Shown one piece after another: positions 43,871 to 56,700 of a stretch of 64,000 nt of DNA. The DNA comes from Morinoia aosen (lineage: Eukaryota; Arthropoda; Malacostraca; Amphipoda; Talitridae). The translations under genes and the position numbers were made by a program. The number at the start of each line of letters is the position of its first letter. Within the stretch, counting starts at the first letter, position 1. A model generated the notes under the pieces. It was not told the origin of the DNA, made no database searches, and saw nothing but the letters and a program-made list of their open reading frames with translations. The DNA lies in NCBI GenBank assembly GCA_030386875.1, contig CM059577.1:24873038-24937037 (forward strand), written 5' to 3'.

Positions 43871-46026
43871 TCAAGACGTAATAGAAATGAACAGCAAACT
43901 ATATCATTCTTTGTTTAATTTTTCCCATCGATTCATTTAAAACCAATAACTCTTACCTTCCGATTTGTTATTAGAATGTTACTCTGCACATAAAGCGGTG
44001 AGACATGCACATACGTTGCTCGTGTAGGATCGATCCTTCATTCATGCGCTTACATCTCAAATCATGGTGACCATACTCATGTATAACTGGCCTACACGTA
44101 ACTCGTTGGACCCCTTCATGTCATACTCAGGTCAAGAAATACAAATGTATAAAAATTGATTTGTTCATTTCATCAACTCTTAGAGAGAGGCGTACAGTTA
44201 GTACATTTGTCCAGACAAGGTAGCTCACCATAAGAGCGCCCCAAAACAAACCACTTTTATCTCATTTATCATCTCTTAAATTCATCGATAGAACATCATG
44301 AAATTTTGTTTTCGCGAAAACTCTTCCCTCAAAATGACGTCGCGCAGGTTCAACGAGGGTCTCTAAAATCGCCAGATCTGACACCCTGCGGTTTTTGTGG
44401 TTAAACTCGAAGATTTACGATATCTATTTAAATTTGGACAGATTTCATCGAAACTACATAAAAATTTAATGAACAAGCCAGAAGAGCTCCACGCAAATAA
44501 ATAAGCGATGAAGGTCAAAGAGAAAATGCTAAAATACCTTAATAATCTAAGCCCATTATGTAAGGCAGTTTCCATCTTATATTGATTGATGAATGACATT
44601 CGACTTTGTTTTCTATATCTCTAACATGCAGTTATAAGCAATTTTCTTCATGAATTGAGGAACAGAAATTATACGAGTAATTTACTGATTATGTGAAGAG
44701 TAACAAGTTGTTAAAGAAATGATTAGAATGATTGAAAACACCCAGTTTGTTTGAGTGGAAAATCGTAAATAATATATTTTGGTCGTAAATGTGAAATGTT
44801 GTGGATGTGCACGTACATATTATAAGGATGTGCACATATTATGTAGATATATCCGTATAACTGAGAAGCAGATTCCCGGTCTTCATGTGCGTAAGAAAAT
44901 GTATTCTAAAGCGCACATTCTAATTAAAATCGAATGCTTTGATCCTTCAAGGGAGACGCATATAGTCACAACTGATGGCTCCAATATTGCAGAACGCAGA
45001 GAATTGATTAGAACGGGCTGACGACCCAACAATCCACTGCTCACTTCACAAAAGAACAACACAAAAGAACAACAAAGTAGGAAGCTCCATTGTAAACTCT
45101 GTGCAATTGATATCCGTTCGTATTTCAATATGTAAACATTATGATTTTATGCGTATTTGAGAGAACAATAGTTTTTGAGTCATAAAGCCTAATCTTTGCG
45201 GGAACAAAGAATAATTGCGATCCTATATTGAGGTCGATTTATGATTCAGATGATCCATTCAGGGGACATGAAAGCCTGAAAGGCACAATTGAAACAAAGA
45301 CTGCAGTACGCCAACAAAATTGAAAATGTAAATCCTGCGCAACGATCATATTTACTCAAAAATATGACACTTTAAGAAGACCTTTCGATACAAAAATTCC
45401 CACGTGTTAGAGTAATTCATTTTCAAGTGTTATGCGTAAAAATTATGAGGTTATGATTTGCTTTCACACTTTAAATACTATATTCTATAAACCGCCAAAT
45501 GAACAATTTGGAAATGACAACTGCGCTAGCTACGTTGAAAATGACTGCATTGGCTTCGAAATGGCTCTTTGCTAATTCTGTGTGTGGCAGTACATGCCTA
45601 ATATTCCACCACTTCATAAATGAGTAAATTCTTTCTCTCATAGTAGTATTTGATAGCTCACTGCTTCCACGACATTGGTCAGAGTTTCTTCTGAGTATAT
45701 AAAACTATTTAAATAAACAGATTTATTAGCTTGTAGATCATAATTTTGTGAGTTACGATTTAAACTCCAAAATAACTGTAAGTGCACATGAACGCAGTAA
45801 TTGCAATTAGCTAAATAATTAACTACTTGTAGACGCATATTATCAAAATGGCGTCCTAACTACGCATTCAACTACCAAAATCTCAATAAATACATCAATC
45901 AATTTTAAAAATAAGAGAACCACTAGGGGTTCTCTAAATGTGCTACGGAAGGATACTAGCCCTAACTTGAAATTAACGACATCGATTTGACTGCACGGGA
46001 AAACTTGCATGGAACAGTTCACTCAC

Positions 46027-46073
46027 CACAAGCTAACGGCGACGAGACAGAGCGTCACCCAGATGAACTTCAT
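46027..46073 (-). CDS. IGF-binding-domain gene exon 1: start codon and signal peptide
   Basis: ATG at 46073-46071, context ACAAGATGA; MKFIWVTLCLVAVSL is a textbook signal peptide (one lysine, then a hydrophobic core). Donor TTGTG/GTGAGT, phase 2, joins exon 2 to give a Trp codon and then ESEGLTC. A TATA box lies about 70 bp upstream of the ATG. Confidence 0.82.
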
Positions 46074-46111
46074 CTTGTCTCGAGGAGCTGCGAATTTCAA
46101 GTTTAAAAATA

Positions 46112-46149
46112 GAATGATTCGAATAATGACGGTCGTTGCGGCTTATATA
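46112..46149 (-). promoter_or_regulatory. Core promoter of the IGF-binding-domain gene: TATA box and possible initiator
   Basis: TATATAAG on the minus strand (46149-46142) is followed about 32-34 bp downstream by TCATTC (46117-46112), which fits the arthropod initiator TCAKTY. The ATG follows about 40 bp later, giving a short 5' UTR. Confidence 0.65.
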
Positions 46150-46249
46150 CCCCGGCCGATATCCGCTATACTCCGCTATCTCGCACCGCATCCTTCCCTT
46201 GCGCTTGGTTGAGGAGGCTTCCTAACGGTCGCATTTGAATATTCCTACC

Positions 46250-46284
46250 GTACATGGCCCGTGAAAAATAACAGTATTCGTTAC
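46250..46284 (-). promoter_or_regulatory. Upstream module 1 of IGF-binding-domain gene (shared with gene A)
   Basis: CATGGCCCGTGAAAAATAAC and then AGTATTCGTTAC on the plus strand; matches 2851-2884 at GGCCCGT..AAAATAAC.G.ATTC..TAC. Confidence 0.45.
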
Positions 46285-46569
46285 TGCGCAGCAAAAGAAC
46301 ATGAAATCCATCTAGCTGAGCTTTTATTAATTTAAACCAGCAGTGCGTTTTGAAGACGTGTAGCGGTAAAATTGTCTGAAAAGTACAAGAATATTATTAA
46401 TCTCGGTCAGTTAAAAAGATATATAACTGAGCGCGTTTGTGATACAGGATTTATTGCCGCTTGTTTTCGTCTTTCAAATGTGAAAACCCAACGAAATAAT
46501 TGATATATTAATGCATGTGATGTAAATATCACATATACACTCGTATATGCCCGTGGGGTAATAAAGCCT

Positions 46570-46592
46570 GAGTCACAGATACGCTCATCAAG
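46570..46592 (-). promoter_or_regulatory. Upstream module 2 of IGF-binding-domain gene (shared with gene A)
   Basis: AGTCACAGATACGCTCATCA; matches 2988-3010 at TCACAGATACG.TCAT.A. A TGCCCGTGGGGTAATAAA stretch lies just before it. Confidence 0.45.
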
Positions 46593-46699
46593 CACTTCCA
46601 GCTATGTCAGGAAAAAGTATTGATGGCTGTCGGAAAAATTAATTAACATAAGTTTATCTCGATCCCCAGGGTAGCACATAGGTAACTCATCCTTGTTGA

Positions 46700-46890
46700 A
46701 AATTCAACTAATTATTTCTTTTAATATAATTCAGTATTTAATTTACTATAATTTAATAATTAATTTAATACGATTTTATATTTAATTTGCCATAACCTTA
46801 TATTCAATATACTATAATTTTATATCTTATTTGATATAATTTCACATATAATTTAATATAATTTTATATTCAGTTTAACTAAATTTATTT
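46700..46890. repeat. AT-rich degenerate repeat (TTTAATATAATTTTATATT)
   Basis: Five to six variants of TTTAAT.TA.TATAATTTTATAT at about 30-35 bp. Confidence 0.6.
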
Positions 46891-46964
46891 CTTAAGAGGA
46901 AACTACGAAACATAAAAGTTCACGATTCTTCAAAATGATGCAGTAGAGTTTGAATTTCATTTGT

Positions 46965-47275
46965 AAGTTAAGTAGGTACAGAATATCTTTTAGGTGACCT
47001 CCTTCTTTAAATTAACACGTGCTTTTTCCAACGATACCGTTTGTTACTGCACCCAAAACCTCTGAATATATATTGCTAAATTCTTGAGAGATGCTGCCAT
47101 TTCTTTCCTGTTATGCAGTGGAGTGAGAATTTTATTTATATTCTAAGATTTATGAGTTAAGTATGTATTAAAATATCTTTTACATGACCATCATCATAGC
47201 TCGAACTAACACGTGTTCTTTTAACGATAATGTTTATTACAGAAGTTATACTGTTACGCTTTTGAGAGACGATGC
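46965..47275. repeat. Diverged tandem duplication, period about 190 bp
   Basis: AAGTTAAGTAGGTA..GAATATCTTTTA..TGACC, TTAACACGTGCTTTTCCAACGATA and TTGAGAGATG at 46965-47095 recur as GAGTTAAGTATGTATTAAAATATCTTTTACATGACC, CTAACACGTGTTCTTTTAACGATA and TTGAGAGACGATG at 47155-47275. From here to 48080 nothing else is recognised. Confidence 0.6.
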
Positions 47276-48083
47276 GCTTTTATCCGTCAGACATAAGTTA
47301 TTTTGGTGTGAACTCTTTGCTTCAAATATCCCCGGAGGGAGAATTTGCATGGATTTAAATCTGAAGATCGAGGTGGCCACGACACGTCGCCGTTACGTCA
47401 AATTAATCAATGCTGAAACATTGTTTTTCGTAAAGCCGTTAACTTTTTTGCTGTACGAGGTGCAGCGCCGTCTTGTTGAAACCAATAGTTTTCCATGTTG
47501 GTACTATAAATTTTAAGCTTTATTTAACATTTAGAACCATCCTGATTTCTCTGTGCTTCATAGTATTCTTGGAATTATTTTCAAAAAGGGCATTATTTGT
47601 TGAGTATCCTGCACATGCGTATTTTAGCTCTCATGCGATCTTGTTCGTTCGTTTGTTTTCAAGCTTGGTTGTCACCTGTCAAGCTCAACAACTAGCTTTC
47701 AGTAATAACATAATGCCAAATTCAAAAACCTTCTTTTAGTAATAAAGAGGAAAAAATTGGAGCTCGTTTTAAAATTTTCAATAAATCATGCCTTCAAGTG
47801 CCCCGTGAGAGCAATTCACGCCTACGTTCGTTCAACTCATAGCATCATACATTAGTACCACACGTTGCATTGTGGGTACGGACTTCTACAAATGTTGATT
47901 TTACGGAAAATATTTCCCATGGACTTCTAAGTCAGAGTTTGTAGGAATATTTTTTTATTGTCTGTAAATTAGTGAATTTGCATAAAAAATGGCATTTTCA
48001 ATTAGTCATACAAACATCCTGACCGTAGAAGTGACGGGTAATGGTATATCCACATGAAAATGCACGGTGACTATAGATTTACA

Positions 48084-48232
48084 TACAGGGTGTCCACAAA
48101 ATGTATCCACTGACCAATATACATGTATGCATATATGATTCTGAAAATAAATCAGAATTACACTGTTGTATGGTTCCGGTATCATATATACATGTATCGG
48201 TCAGTGGGTATATTTTTTGTGAACGCCTTGTA
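48084..48232. mobile_element. MITE, Tc1/mariner-like ends, TA flanks
   Basis: Begins TA-CAGGGTGTCCACAAAATG, ends CATTTTTTGTGAACGCCTTG-TA type. The two arms pair over about 30 bp with mismatches (both contain CCACTGACC / GGTCAGTGG). About 149 bp, non-coding. Confidence 0.65.
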
Positions 48233-48265
48233 TCGAAACGCTTGTAACAACGTAGGTCGGTCTCT

Positions 48266-48540
48266 ACCACGGTAGAGGAAACAAGGTAGATTCAAACCAA
48301 TCTTTTTTTGTTGACGATGTGGTTTTGCCGACGTCACGGCAACGAACCAATAGCAGCGCTCATTTTGCATCTGGTAGCACTGCTACCCCCGAATCTGGCT
48401 CCACTACTGGCCTAACGACATTGCGTTTTGGTGACGTCATAAAGTTTGTTTGAAATAAAACCTTTCTATTTGCTAGCCGAACAAGAGGAGGTGCATTTTC
48501 TCTCATAAAAATAACCCTACCTTGTTTCCTCTACCGTGGT
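48266..48540. mobile_element. 275-bp MITE with perfect 24-bp inverted ends
   Basis: ACCACGGTAGAGGAAACAAG+GTAG at 48266-48289 is the exact reverse complement of 48517-48540. The interior has two TGACGTCA-like sites (GACGTCAC, TGACGTCAT). No coding content and no clear target duplication. Confidence 0.85.
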
Positions 48541-48889
48541 CTTTACCTTCACCTTGGTTTCAAACTTTCAATAATTACACGGGTAAAAGTTACCCTGTAA
48601 TAATTGCATAAACCAAATTTTCCATTCTGCTGATGAAATCCGTATAATAGACATGCGACAGCCAGAATTAATGGATCCCGCTGAACATTTTTCTTTATTG
48701 TTTTTAAAACCGCCACAGAATGAACAATAAAAATTCTAGGCATATATCCGAGGCCAGTTAGCATCATTGTTAAATCAAGTTAAAAAACCTAGATTATCTT
48801 CGCTAACCCTGATTGTTTCCTTTTCCCTGGATAATCCTTGAAATATCCATAAAAAGGTACAGATCTGCCAGTATGAGAAGAGATCCCCT

Positions 48890-48907
48890 TATACCACGGT
48901 GAAGGAA
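48890..48907. mobile_element. Relic of the 24-bp MITE end at the border of the macrosatellite
   Basis: TATACCACGGTGAAGGAAACC resembles the MITE end TACCACGGTAGAGGAAACAAGG at 48265; homology to the large array starts inside it. Confidence 0.4.
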
Positions 48908-50610
48908 ACCAGGCACAGCCCGCTAGGGGCGAACACAGACATTCCTCTGTACAACACTATCATAATAATGATAGACACGCAGACACGTGATAGACACGCA
49001 GACACGTTCAAACACACACGCACACACACTTATGTACACACGCACATGCACACACTTTTCAAATCACCACAAATCACAAGCAACGCAATGAGATACACCA
49101 TCGTGTCAAATGCCAAAATAATATACGTATCTAAATGCAATGCTATTTACATCAATTTCTATGTTTAACTTTCAAACACCACAACCATTTCATTTTTCAA
49201 CACTAATACCATTGCTGAATTGACGAAACAAATCACCACAATGCAGAAGCCACCCACTTACAGACAACATCGTCTCACAAAACAAACCACTATATATACC
49301 CAATGTCTTTCACTCTAAACTCTATGTCGAACTTGAAAACACCACAACAATTTCATTTAGCATAAGCAATATCATTCACATATAAATATATACTAACAGT
49401 AATATCAACCTAACTTGCCACTAACAAACTGGTGCGAAATTAGTTCTCTAAACCATTCACATGAAAAACACACAGCCTATCCAAAACGATGATACCCTCA
49501 TTCATAGTATTACACTGACTAAACGTATGTCTTACAACCAACAAACTGGTGAAAAATCAATTCACCAAACTATTCCCATGCTGATCACCGCCTAACCAAA
49601 ACGATGGCACCCTCATTCGTAGTATTACACTGACTATATACGTATGTGTTACAGCTCATCAAATCTTTAAATCAGTTTGCGTGTCACACTCTATCTAAAG
49701 TAATATAACGTACTCTAAGCCAACCTAACTCAAGGCAAAGTCACCTAACCTCAACTAACGAAACATGGTCTAAACTCACATAAAGAAATCTAATTCATCG
49801 TAACCTACTCTAACCTAACTCAATTTAATCTATCTTGCTCTAAATATGACGTGAATTAACTTACTTGACACCATTCCAACTCACCTACATACGACTAAAC
49901 TTTACTAATTCAGGGTTCCCTGTCCTGTTCTAAACTTCCAATTTCGGTAGCACCTATTTTATCTGATTTATTTCTTACGCGATTGCCCTTATTCCTCACG
50001 AATTCCTAACCTCTATGTGCGCTAAAATATCCTTCCATCCAACTGTAACTTATAACAAATTGATATTCTATTGGTCACAAAATGAAAATGCGTTCCATAA
50101 CTATTTCACCGGCAGAGACATTCTGGCTCCTATATTTTCTCGTTTAATTATGTGGATTAGGGTTTGATTTGGTTTCTTCAAAATTTTACCTCACGAAATA
50201 TTGTCACGAAACATTTATTACATTTCGGTTTATGAATGGGTGCGCATCACTAACCTTTTCCTTGGTTTCGAAGTTGACTAGTTTAATTCGTTCTAATCGA
50301 CAATTCATCAAATATCCAACCTACATACTCAACAGAAATTAAATGTCACGAAGAAATGACGTCACAACGATGCATATTTCGAAATAATAGATAAAATCTT
50401 TATTTTGCGGTAAGCTACTTTTCAAAATTCAAGCATGAATCTTTACGTTCGAAACAGCGTAATAAAACAGTTATCATTAACAATTCATTCTAGGTCTAAT
50501 CAGCAAAGTCTCTTATAACTGTGCATCACAACTCCTTCAACGAATATATATACAACGCGCTATCGCGCGCTAAGTTGAACGCCGAAGAAATAAACTCTCC
50601 ATTTTGGGAA

Positions 50611-50642
50611 CGCTTGGCGAGATCTCAAGCTCTCGCCAAGCG
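50611..50642. other. Conserved perfect hairpin in unit A
   Basis: CGCTTGGCGAGA, 8-nt loop TCTCAAGC, TCTCGCCAAGCG: a 12-bp perfect stem preceded by CTCTCCATTTTGGGAA and followed by AAAGCGTT. The same stem is kept in units B (55401-55432) and C (60269-60300) while the loop changes to TCTCACGC and CCTGAAGC. Confidence 0.85.
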
Positions 50643-53499
50643 AAAGCGTTATTGTGTTGAAGTCAGTTAATACAAAAAAAGAACGCATTCGCAGCAAATC
50701 TCATGGAAACTTTCAACAATATTTGAGCATTTGTCACTCATCTATAATTTTGAGTGCACTTACAACTTACATACAACTACGAACTTTCTAAAAGCATCAT
50801 TGACACCAAATCAAACTCTTCATATCAGAAATCAAACTTAGGAATTCCCCATTCATTACGACAACATCATATCCGAACATATTTCTGACATTTCTCAAAC
50901 AAATTTATCTGTGAACACCTGCGGCTATAGCTTTGAATCACTGATGTGTTTCCTAATAGACATCATTTTCGCCACAACATTTATTAGTTCACGAATGTGA
51001 ACAATTTCAACCTCTTTCTAATCATATATTTCTATTGTGGATCGATACAGAAACATTCAATTAGGCTGAGTGGAATTTATAAATTATTATTGCAAATACA
51101 TTAGTTATACCATTTCAAATTCAATAAATAACATCATTCAAACACACAAAACCTGCACAAGATTTCGTTGTCTTCGGGGACACATATTCACCAAATATTA
51201 ATCATCAGTTATCACCTCGTAATCTTGTCTATACTCACTCAAATGATGACTTCCTGAAATTCACGCATGCAATGTGAGCGATTTTGAGGCCTTCAAACAA
51301 CGACTTTTAATTAGTATTATTGGAGATCGAATTTTTCGTGAACACTTGACAGGTTCTTTTTCGTGAAGATCCAGCAATGTTACATCCCAACCATAAAAAA
51401 TTATGATACAAATATTCACTCAAACTATACCCTTACTAGAAAATGCCTCGTTCAATCAAAGCATATGTCGACATGAACCATTTTCGTGTTGTTTGAACCA
51501 ATATATCGAGAGATTCGTTCTTCAATGATCTTTATTAATTTAGAAAATGAAAAGTCAAATTCTTGGACTATGAGCTCTTTCAATTTCAAATTTCTAACGT
51601 CAAAAAACAAGTTTCAAACACAACACAAATAGGCACAAAGACCTGTGCCGAACGAAAAATATTTAGAACCTATATCTCTATAGAGATGACTAATTTCAAG
51701 TGTATCACCTTTGAATTATAGTTCAGTTACGAAGTTTAACCTATATTCGCCTTGTTTTCCGGTGACACAATTTGCGATGAAAAATATTATAAGATTGCTA
51801 TAAAATTGCTCTCAACAACGCTAGCACAGTAGTTGCCGAATTTTTGGCGTCGAAAACTACTCGCTTTGCGTATTTGAACTCATACTACGAAGTAACGTCG
51901 ATGATGCTGACACTTTAAAGTAAAACACTAGATTGAACATTGAATTTGTAATGTGATGAAGTGACGACAACATATAATAGGTCATCAAAAAGAAATGAAG
52001 CTTAACTGAAATCAGCACCTCGAACGAATATCAGCATCTTTTCTCGTCAAAAACGCATCAACAGCAATAGTTACGCCTCTACGCAACATCTGATTTGCGA
52101 TTTATGTCACTTTATATTACTTCAACTTGATAATTATAGTACAATTATTATAAGAAGCTGCAAATTTACGTCTCAACTACTAAACCTCATTACTATATTG
52201 CCATTCAAAGCGGCCATACCGCTTCAAATTACTCTTACATTCATGGAGACTCAAGAAGCAGGGTAAATAAAACGCGTAACCATAATTTTTTCTCTTCTGC
52301 CAAACATGTTAGAATTGAAATAATACTACCATAACCTGAATCACAAAGTCTAAACACATTTATTCTCTATAAAGTTCCAAGTTAAACCAGTTTCAACACT
52401 TGAAAACGATGATTGACTAGTCATGACTGCAAGTAATGCGAATCTATAAGCGAAAGAACCGAGTTCGAGTATTGAGTTCCACGTCAAAATAAATTTATAA
52501 TAACTATAACAACACTGTAGACCTATAACAAATTATCAACAGCGTCTCCAATTCGAAAAAAATTGGTTAAACTTTGAACTTTAACAAACAATCGAAAGAT
52601 ATCGGATCAAACTCCACAAAAAATAAAACATAACCGTCATGATGTTCAAGATCCTTATACAGCCCTCACAACACGAGCAAGCTGGGGTGCCTCAACGCAG
52701 TCACCCATGGTTTTCATTGCGGAGACTTCAATGCCTTCATTGGAATAATCCGTGTCAAAAATCTGCGGAGATTGAAAGACCTTTTCACTGGCACATTTTG
52801 CGTCCAGGGGAAATTCATTTCGATGTTTTTTCCATTTTTCTCAAAAACTTGAAAAGCTACGACTTATAGACACGTATCATTATAGAAAGATTTCCTTGAG
52901 ACGCATCAGTACAGAGTATTTAAAAGCCCTCAAGAGTAAAGCAGGGGGCGTGAGAGGGGTAAGAAAAGTCCTAATTACGTGAAAAACATGTTTTTTTCAT
53001 ATATACATGGAACGGTTCATGCGATCGTTTCACAAAAGCTTTTTTGTGTGTAGCGTGAAAAAACGAGCAAAAAGTGTTCAACAACTTTGCCTGTAAAACG
53101 AAGCGTTCTCCAATGTCTTTGGTTTAAGTGAATTTTCAGACAAAAAGGACTATTTTTAAATCGCTCATTTTGAGAAAAGTATCGCACTTGTGGCTTCATG
53201 AATTTGATAGATTTTAGAAAAAACTCCAATCTACATTCTATCAAATTTTGGAAGGCGAAAGCTCATCGAAAACGCCGCAACTGGCAGCCAAAGTGACACT
53301 TGAAAAACGGCCGTTTTTTTACCCAAAAGTTTTTCATTCATTGAACATTTTCCAGAATACTTTTCGACGTAACGATCACACCGTCGTAAAGCCCGAATTT
53401 TTCTCTACCATTTCCGACCAATTCAGCTCCTCCGACGGCGCAATGAAAAATATCTTCATGTTTGAAATGACCCTATTTTCGGTGGGTTTTCGATTTCTC

Positions 53500-53536
53500 G
53501 GGGGTCTCCTATGGGGTCTTGGGGCCTGGAAAGGGG
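53500..53536 (+). other. Putative G-quadruplex motif in the conserved 3' block (units A, B, C)
   Basis: Four G-runs (GGGGG, GGGG, GGGG, GGGG) separated by 8, 4 and 8 nt; same arrangement at 58293-58329 and 63370-63406. Loops of 8 nt slightly exceed the strict limit of 7. Confidence 0.6.
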
Positions 53537-53763
53537 TCCGTAGGTCTTAGAATTTTCCCTTGTACACGCTCACCAAATTTGAAAGCGCTGGCACCTCGGG
53601 AAGTCGGTTTTGGCTCGAGTTAGGGAGTGATTTGCTATATCTCCGATGCTCCACCTTTATGGCGACAAGCAATTCCGATCTTGGTGCCACTTAAAATTTT
53701 TTCACGGGTACTATTTTTAGTCTCTTCTCGCAACACTACTACAAAGTTCGCCCGCCGCAAGTA

Positions 53764-56700
53764 ACCAGGCACAGCCCGCTAGGGGCGAACACAGACATTC
53801 CTCTGTATACCACTAAGCACAACACAAACAGACATTCCTCTGCACCACTATCATAATAATCACAACACACACAAACACACACACACACTCACGGAGAGAC
53901 ATTCACACATTTACACAAACACAAACGCAAACAGTATACTCGCACATGCATATGTCGTGCACAGTTTTCAAAGCACCCCAAATCAGAAGCAACGCAATGA
54001 TATACACCATCGTCTCAAATGGCAAAATAATATATATTGATATTCAATGCTTCACCAACTCAAACACCATTGATGAAGAAACTTAATTCACTTTCATTCA
54101 ATTGAGGTGAAACGTAATTCAATTAACGAAACTTAACAAATCACCACAATTAAGAAGCAACCCACTTTCACACACCATCGTCTCAAAAGACAAACCAATA
54201 TATATACACGTCTTTCAACCTAAACTCTACATCGAACTTAGAAACAACTCAAGAATATAATTTACCAAAAGCAATATCATTCGCGTATATACTAACAGTA
54301 ATATCAACCTAACCTTGTCACTATAACAAACTGATGCGAAATAATTCCTCCGAACCATTCACATGAATAACAAAGCCTAACCAAAACGATGGCACCCTCA
54401 TTCATAGTATAACACAGACCATACGTATGTGTTACAACTCATCAAATCTTTAAATTAGCTTTCGTGTCACACTGTCACACCCTATCTAAAGAAATATAAT
54501 GTTCTCTAACCGAACCTAACTCAAGGCAAAGTCACCTAACCTCAACTAACGAAACATGGTCTAAACTCACCTAAAAAAATCTAATTTATCGTAACCTACT
54601 CTAACCTAACTCAATTTAATCTATCTTGCTCTAAATATGACGTGAATTAACTTACTTGACACATTTCCAACTCACGTACATACAACTACACTTTACTAAT
54701 TCAGGGTTCCCTGTCCTATATACTTACAATTTCGGTAGCACCTATTTTATCTGATTTATTGCTTACGCCTTTGCCCTTATATTCCTCACGAATTCCTAAC
54801 GTCTATGTGCGCTAAAATATCCTTCCATCCAACTGTAACTTATAACCAATTGATATTCTATTGGTCACAAAATGAAAATGCGTTCCATAACTATTTCACC
54901 GGCAGAGACATTCTGCCTGCTATATTTTCTCGTTAAATTATGGGGATTAGGGTTTCATTGAAAATTTGTTCCAAATTTTACCTCACGAAATATTGTGACG
55001 AAACATTTCTTACATTTCGGTTTATTAATGGGTGCGCATCACTAACCTTTTCCTTTGTTTCGAAGTTGACTAGTTTAATTCGTTCTAATCGACAATTCAT
55101 CAAATATCCAACCTACATACTCAACAGAAATTCGATGTCACGAAAAAATGACGTCACAACGATGCAAATTTCGAAATAATACATAACATCTTTATTTTGC
55201 GGTAAGCTACTTTTGAAAATTCAAGCATAAATGTTTACGTTCGAAACACCGCAATAAAAGAGTTATCATTCACAATTAATTCTACGTATAATAATCAAAG
55301 TCTCTTATAACTGTGCATCACAACTCGTTCAACGAATATATACAACGCGCTATCGCGCGCTAACTTGAACGCCGAAGAAATAAACTCTCCATTTTGGGAA
55401 CGCTTGGCGAGATCTCACGCTCTCGCCAAGCGAAAGCGTTTTTCTGTTGAAGTCAGTTAATACAAAGAAAGAACGCATTCGCAGCAAATCTCATGGAAAC
55501 TTTCAACAATATTTGAGCATTTGGCACTCATCTATAATTTTGAGTGCACTTACAACTTACATACAACTACGAACTTTATAAAAGCATCATTGACACGAAA
55601 TCAATCTCTTCGTATCAGAAATCAAACTTAGGAATTCCCCATTCATTACGACAACATCATTTTCGAACATATTTCTGACATTTCTCAAACAAATTTATCT
55701 GTGAACACCTGCGGCTATAGCTTAGAAACAATGATGTTTCCTATTAGACATCATTTTCGCCACAACAATTATTAGTTCACGAATGTGAACAATTTCAACC
55801 TCATTCTAATCATCATATATTTCTATTGTGGATCGATACAGAAACCTTCAATTAGGCTGAGTGTAATTTATACATTATTATTGCAAATACATTAGTTATA
55901 CCATTTCAAATTCAATACATAACATCATTCAAACATAAAAAACCTGCACAAGATTTGGTTGTAGTCGGGGACACGCATTCACCAAATATTAATCATCAGT
56001 TAGAACCTCGTAATGTTGTCTATACGCACTCAAATGATGACTTCCTGAAACTCACACATGCAATGTGAGCGATTTTGAGGCCTTCAAAGAACGAGTTTAA
56101 ATTATCATTATTATCATTATTATCATTGGAGATCAAAAAATTCGTCAACACTTGACAGATTCTTGGTCGTGAAGATCCAAGAATTTTACATCCCAACCAT
56201 AAAAATTTATTAGCCAAATATTCACTCAAACTATACACTTCGTAGGAAATGCCTCGTTCAATCATAGCATATGTCGACAGGAACCATTTTCGTGTTCTTC
56301 GAACCAATATAACGAGAGATTGTTCCTCAATGAGCTTTATCAATTTAGAAAATAAGAAGTCAAATTCTTGGACTATGAGCTCTTTCAATTCCAATTCTCT
56401 AACGTCATAAAACAAGTTTCAAACACTACACAAATAGCTGTGCCGAACGAAAAATATTTAGCCACTATACCTTTATACAAATGACTAATTTAAAGTGTAT
56501 CACCTTTCAATTATAGTTCATTTACGAAGTTTTACGAATACGCCTTGTTTTGCGATGACACAATTTGCGATGTCGAAATATTATAGGATTGCTATAAAAT
56601 TGTTCTCAAGAACGCTAGCAAAGTATTTGCGGAATTTTTGGCGTCGAAAACTACTCGCTTTGCGTATTTGAACTCATACTACGAAGTAAGGTCGATGATG

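Larger units (their letters stand above)
43060..46026 (-). other. Intron 1 of the IGF-binding-domain gene
   Basis: Contains two degenerate repeat tracts (43085-43330 and 43450-43870). From 43870 to 46026 AT-rich sequence without recognised features. Confidence 0.6.
39836..46149 (-). other. Gene model: single IGF-binding-domain (SIBD / venom-protein-302-like) secreted protein
   Basis: Exons on the minus strand: 46073-46027 (ATG, signal peptide), 43058-42944, 41286-41143 (stop) or 41286-41154 followed by 39966-39836. Phases 2 and 0 match at both certain junctions. The mature part has exactly 12 cysteines with the IGFBP N-terminal pattern: CFPC, C, GC, CGCC..C in exon 2 and EPCGG, EC, GLSC, C in exon 3. 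The short form is 101 residues, the size of arthropod SIBD proteins. In vertebrates this domain binds insulin-like growth factors; in arthropods SIBD proteins occur in haemolymph and venom, and the ligand is not known from sequence. A TATA box and two upstream modules shared with gene A precede it. Confidence 0.82.
48908..53763. repeat. Macrosatellite unit A
   Basis: First unit, joined to unique DNA at its left. Carries an internal tandem duplication near 49436-49660 (AACC..TTC.CATG, AAAACGATG..ACCCTCATTC, ACACTGACTA.ACGTATGT twice) that unit B lacks. Confidence 0.85.
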
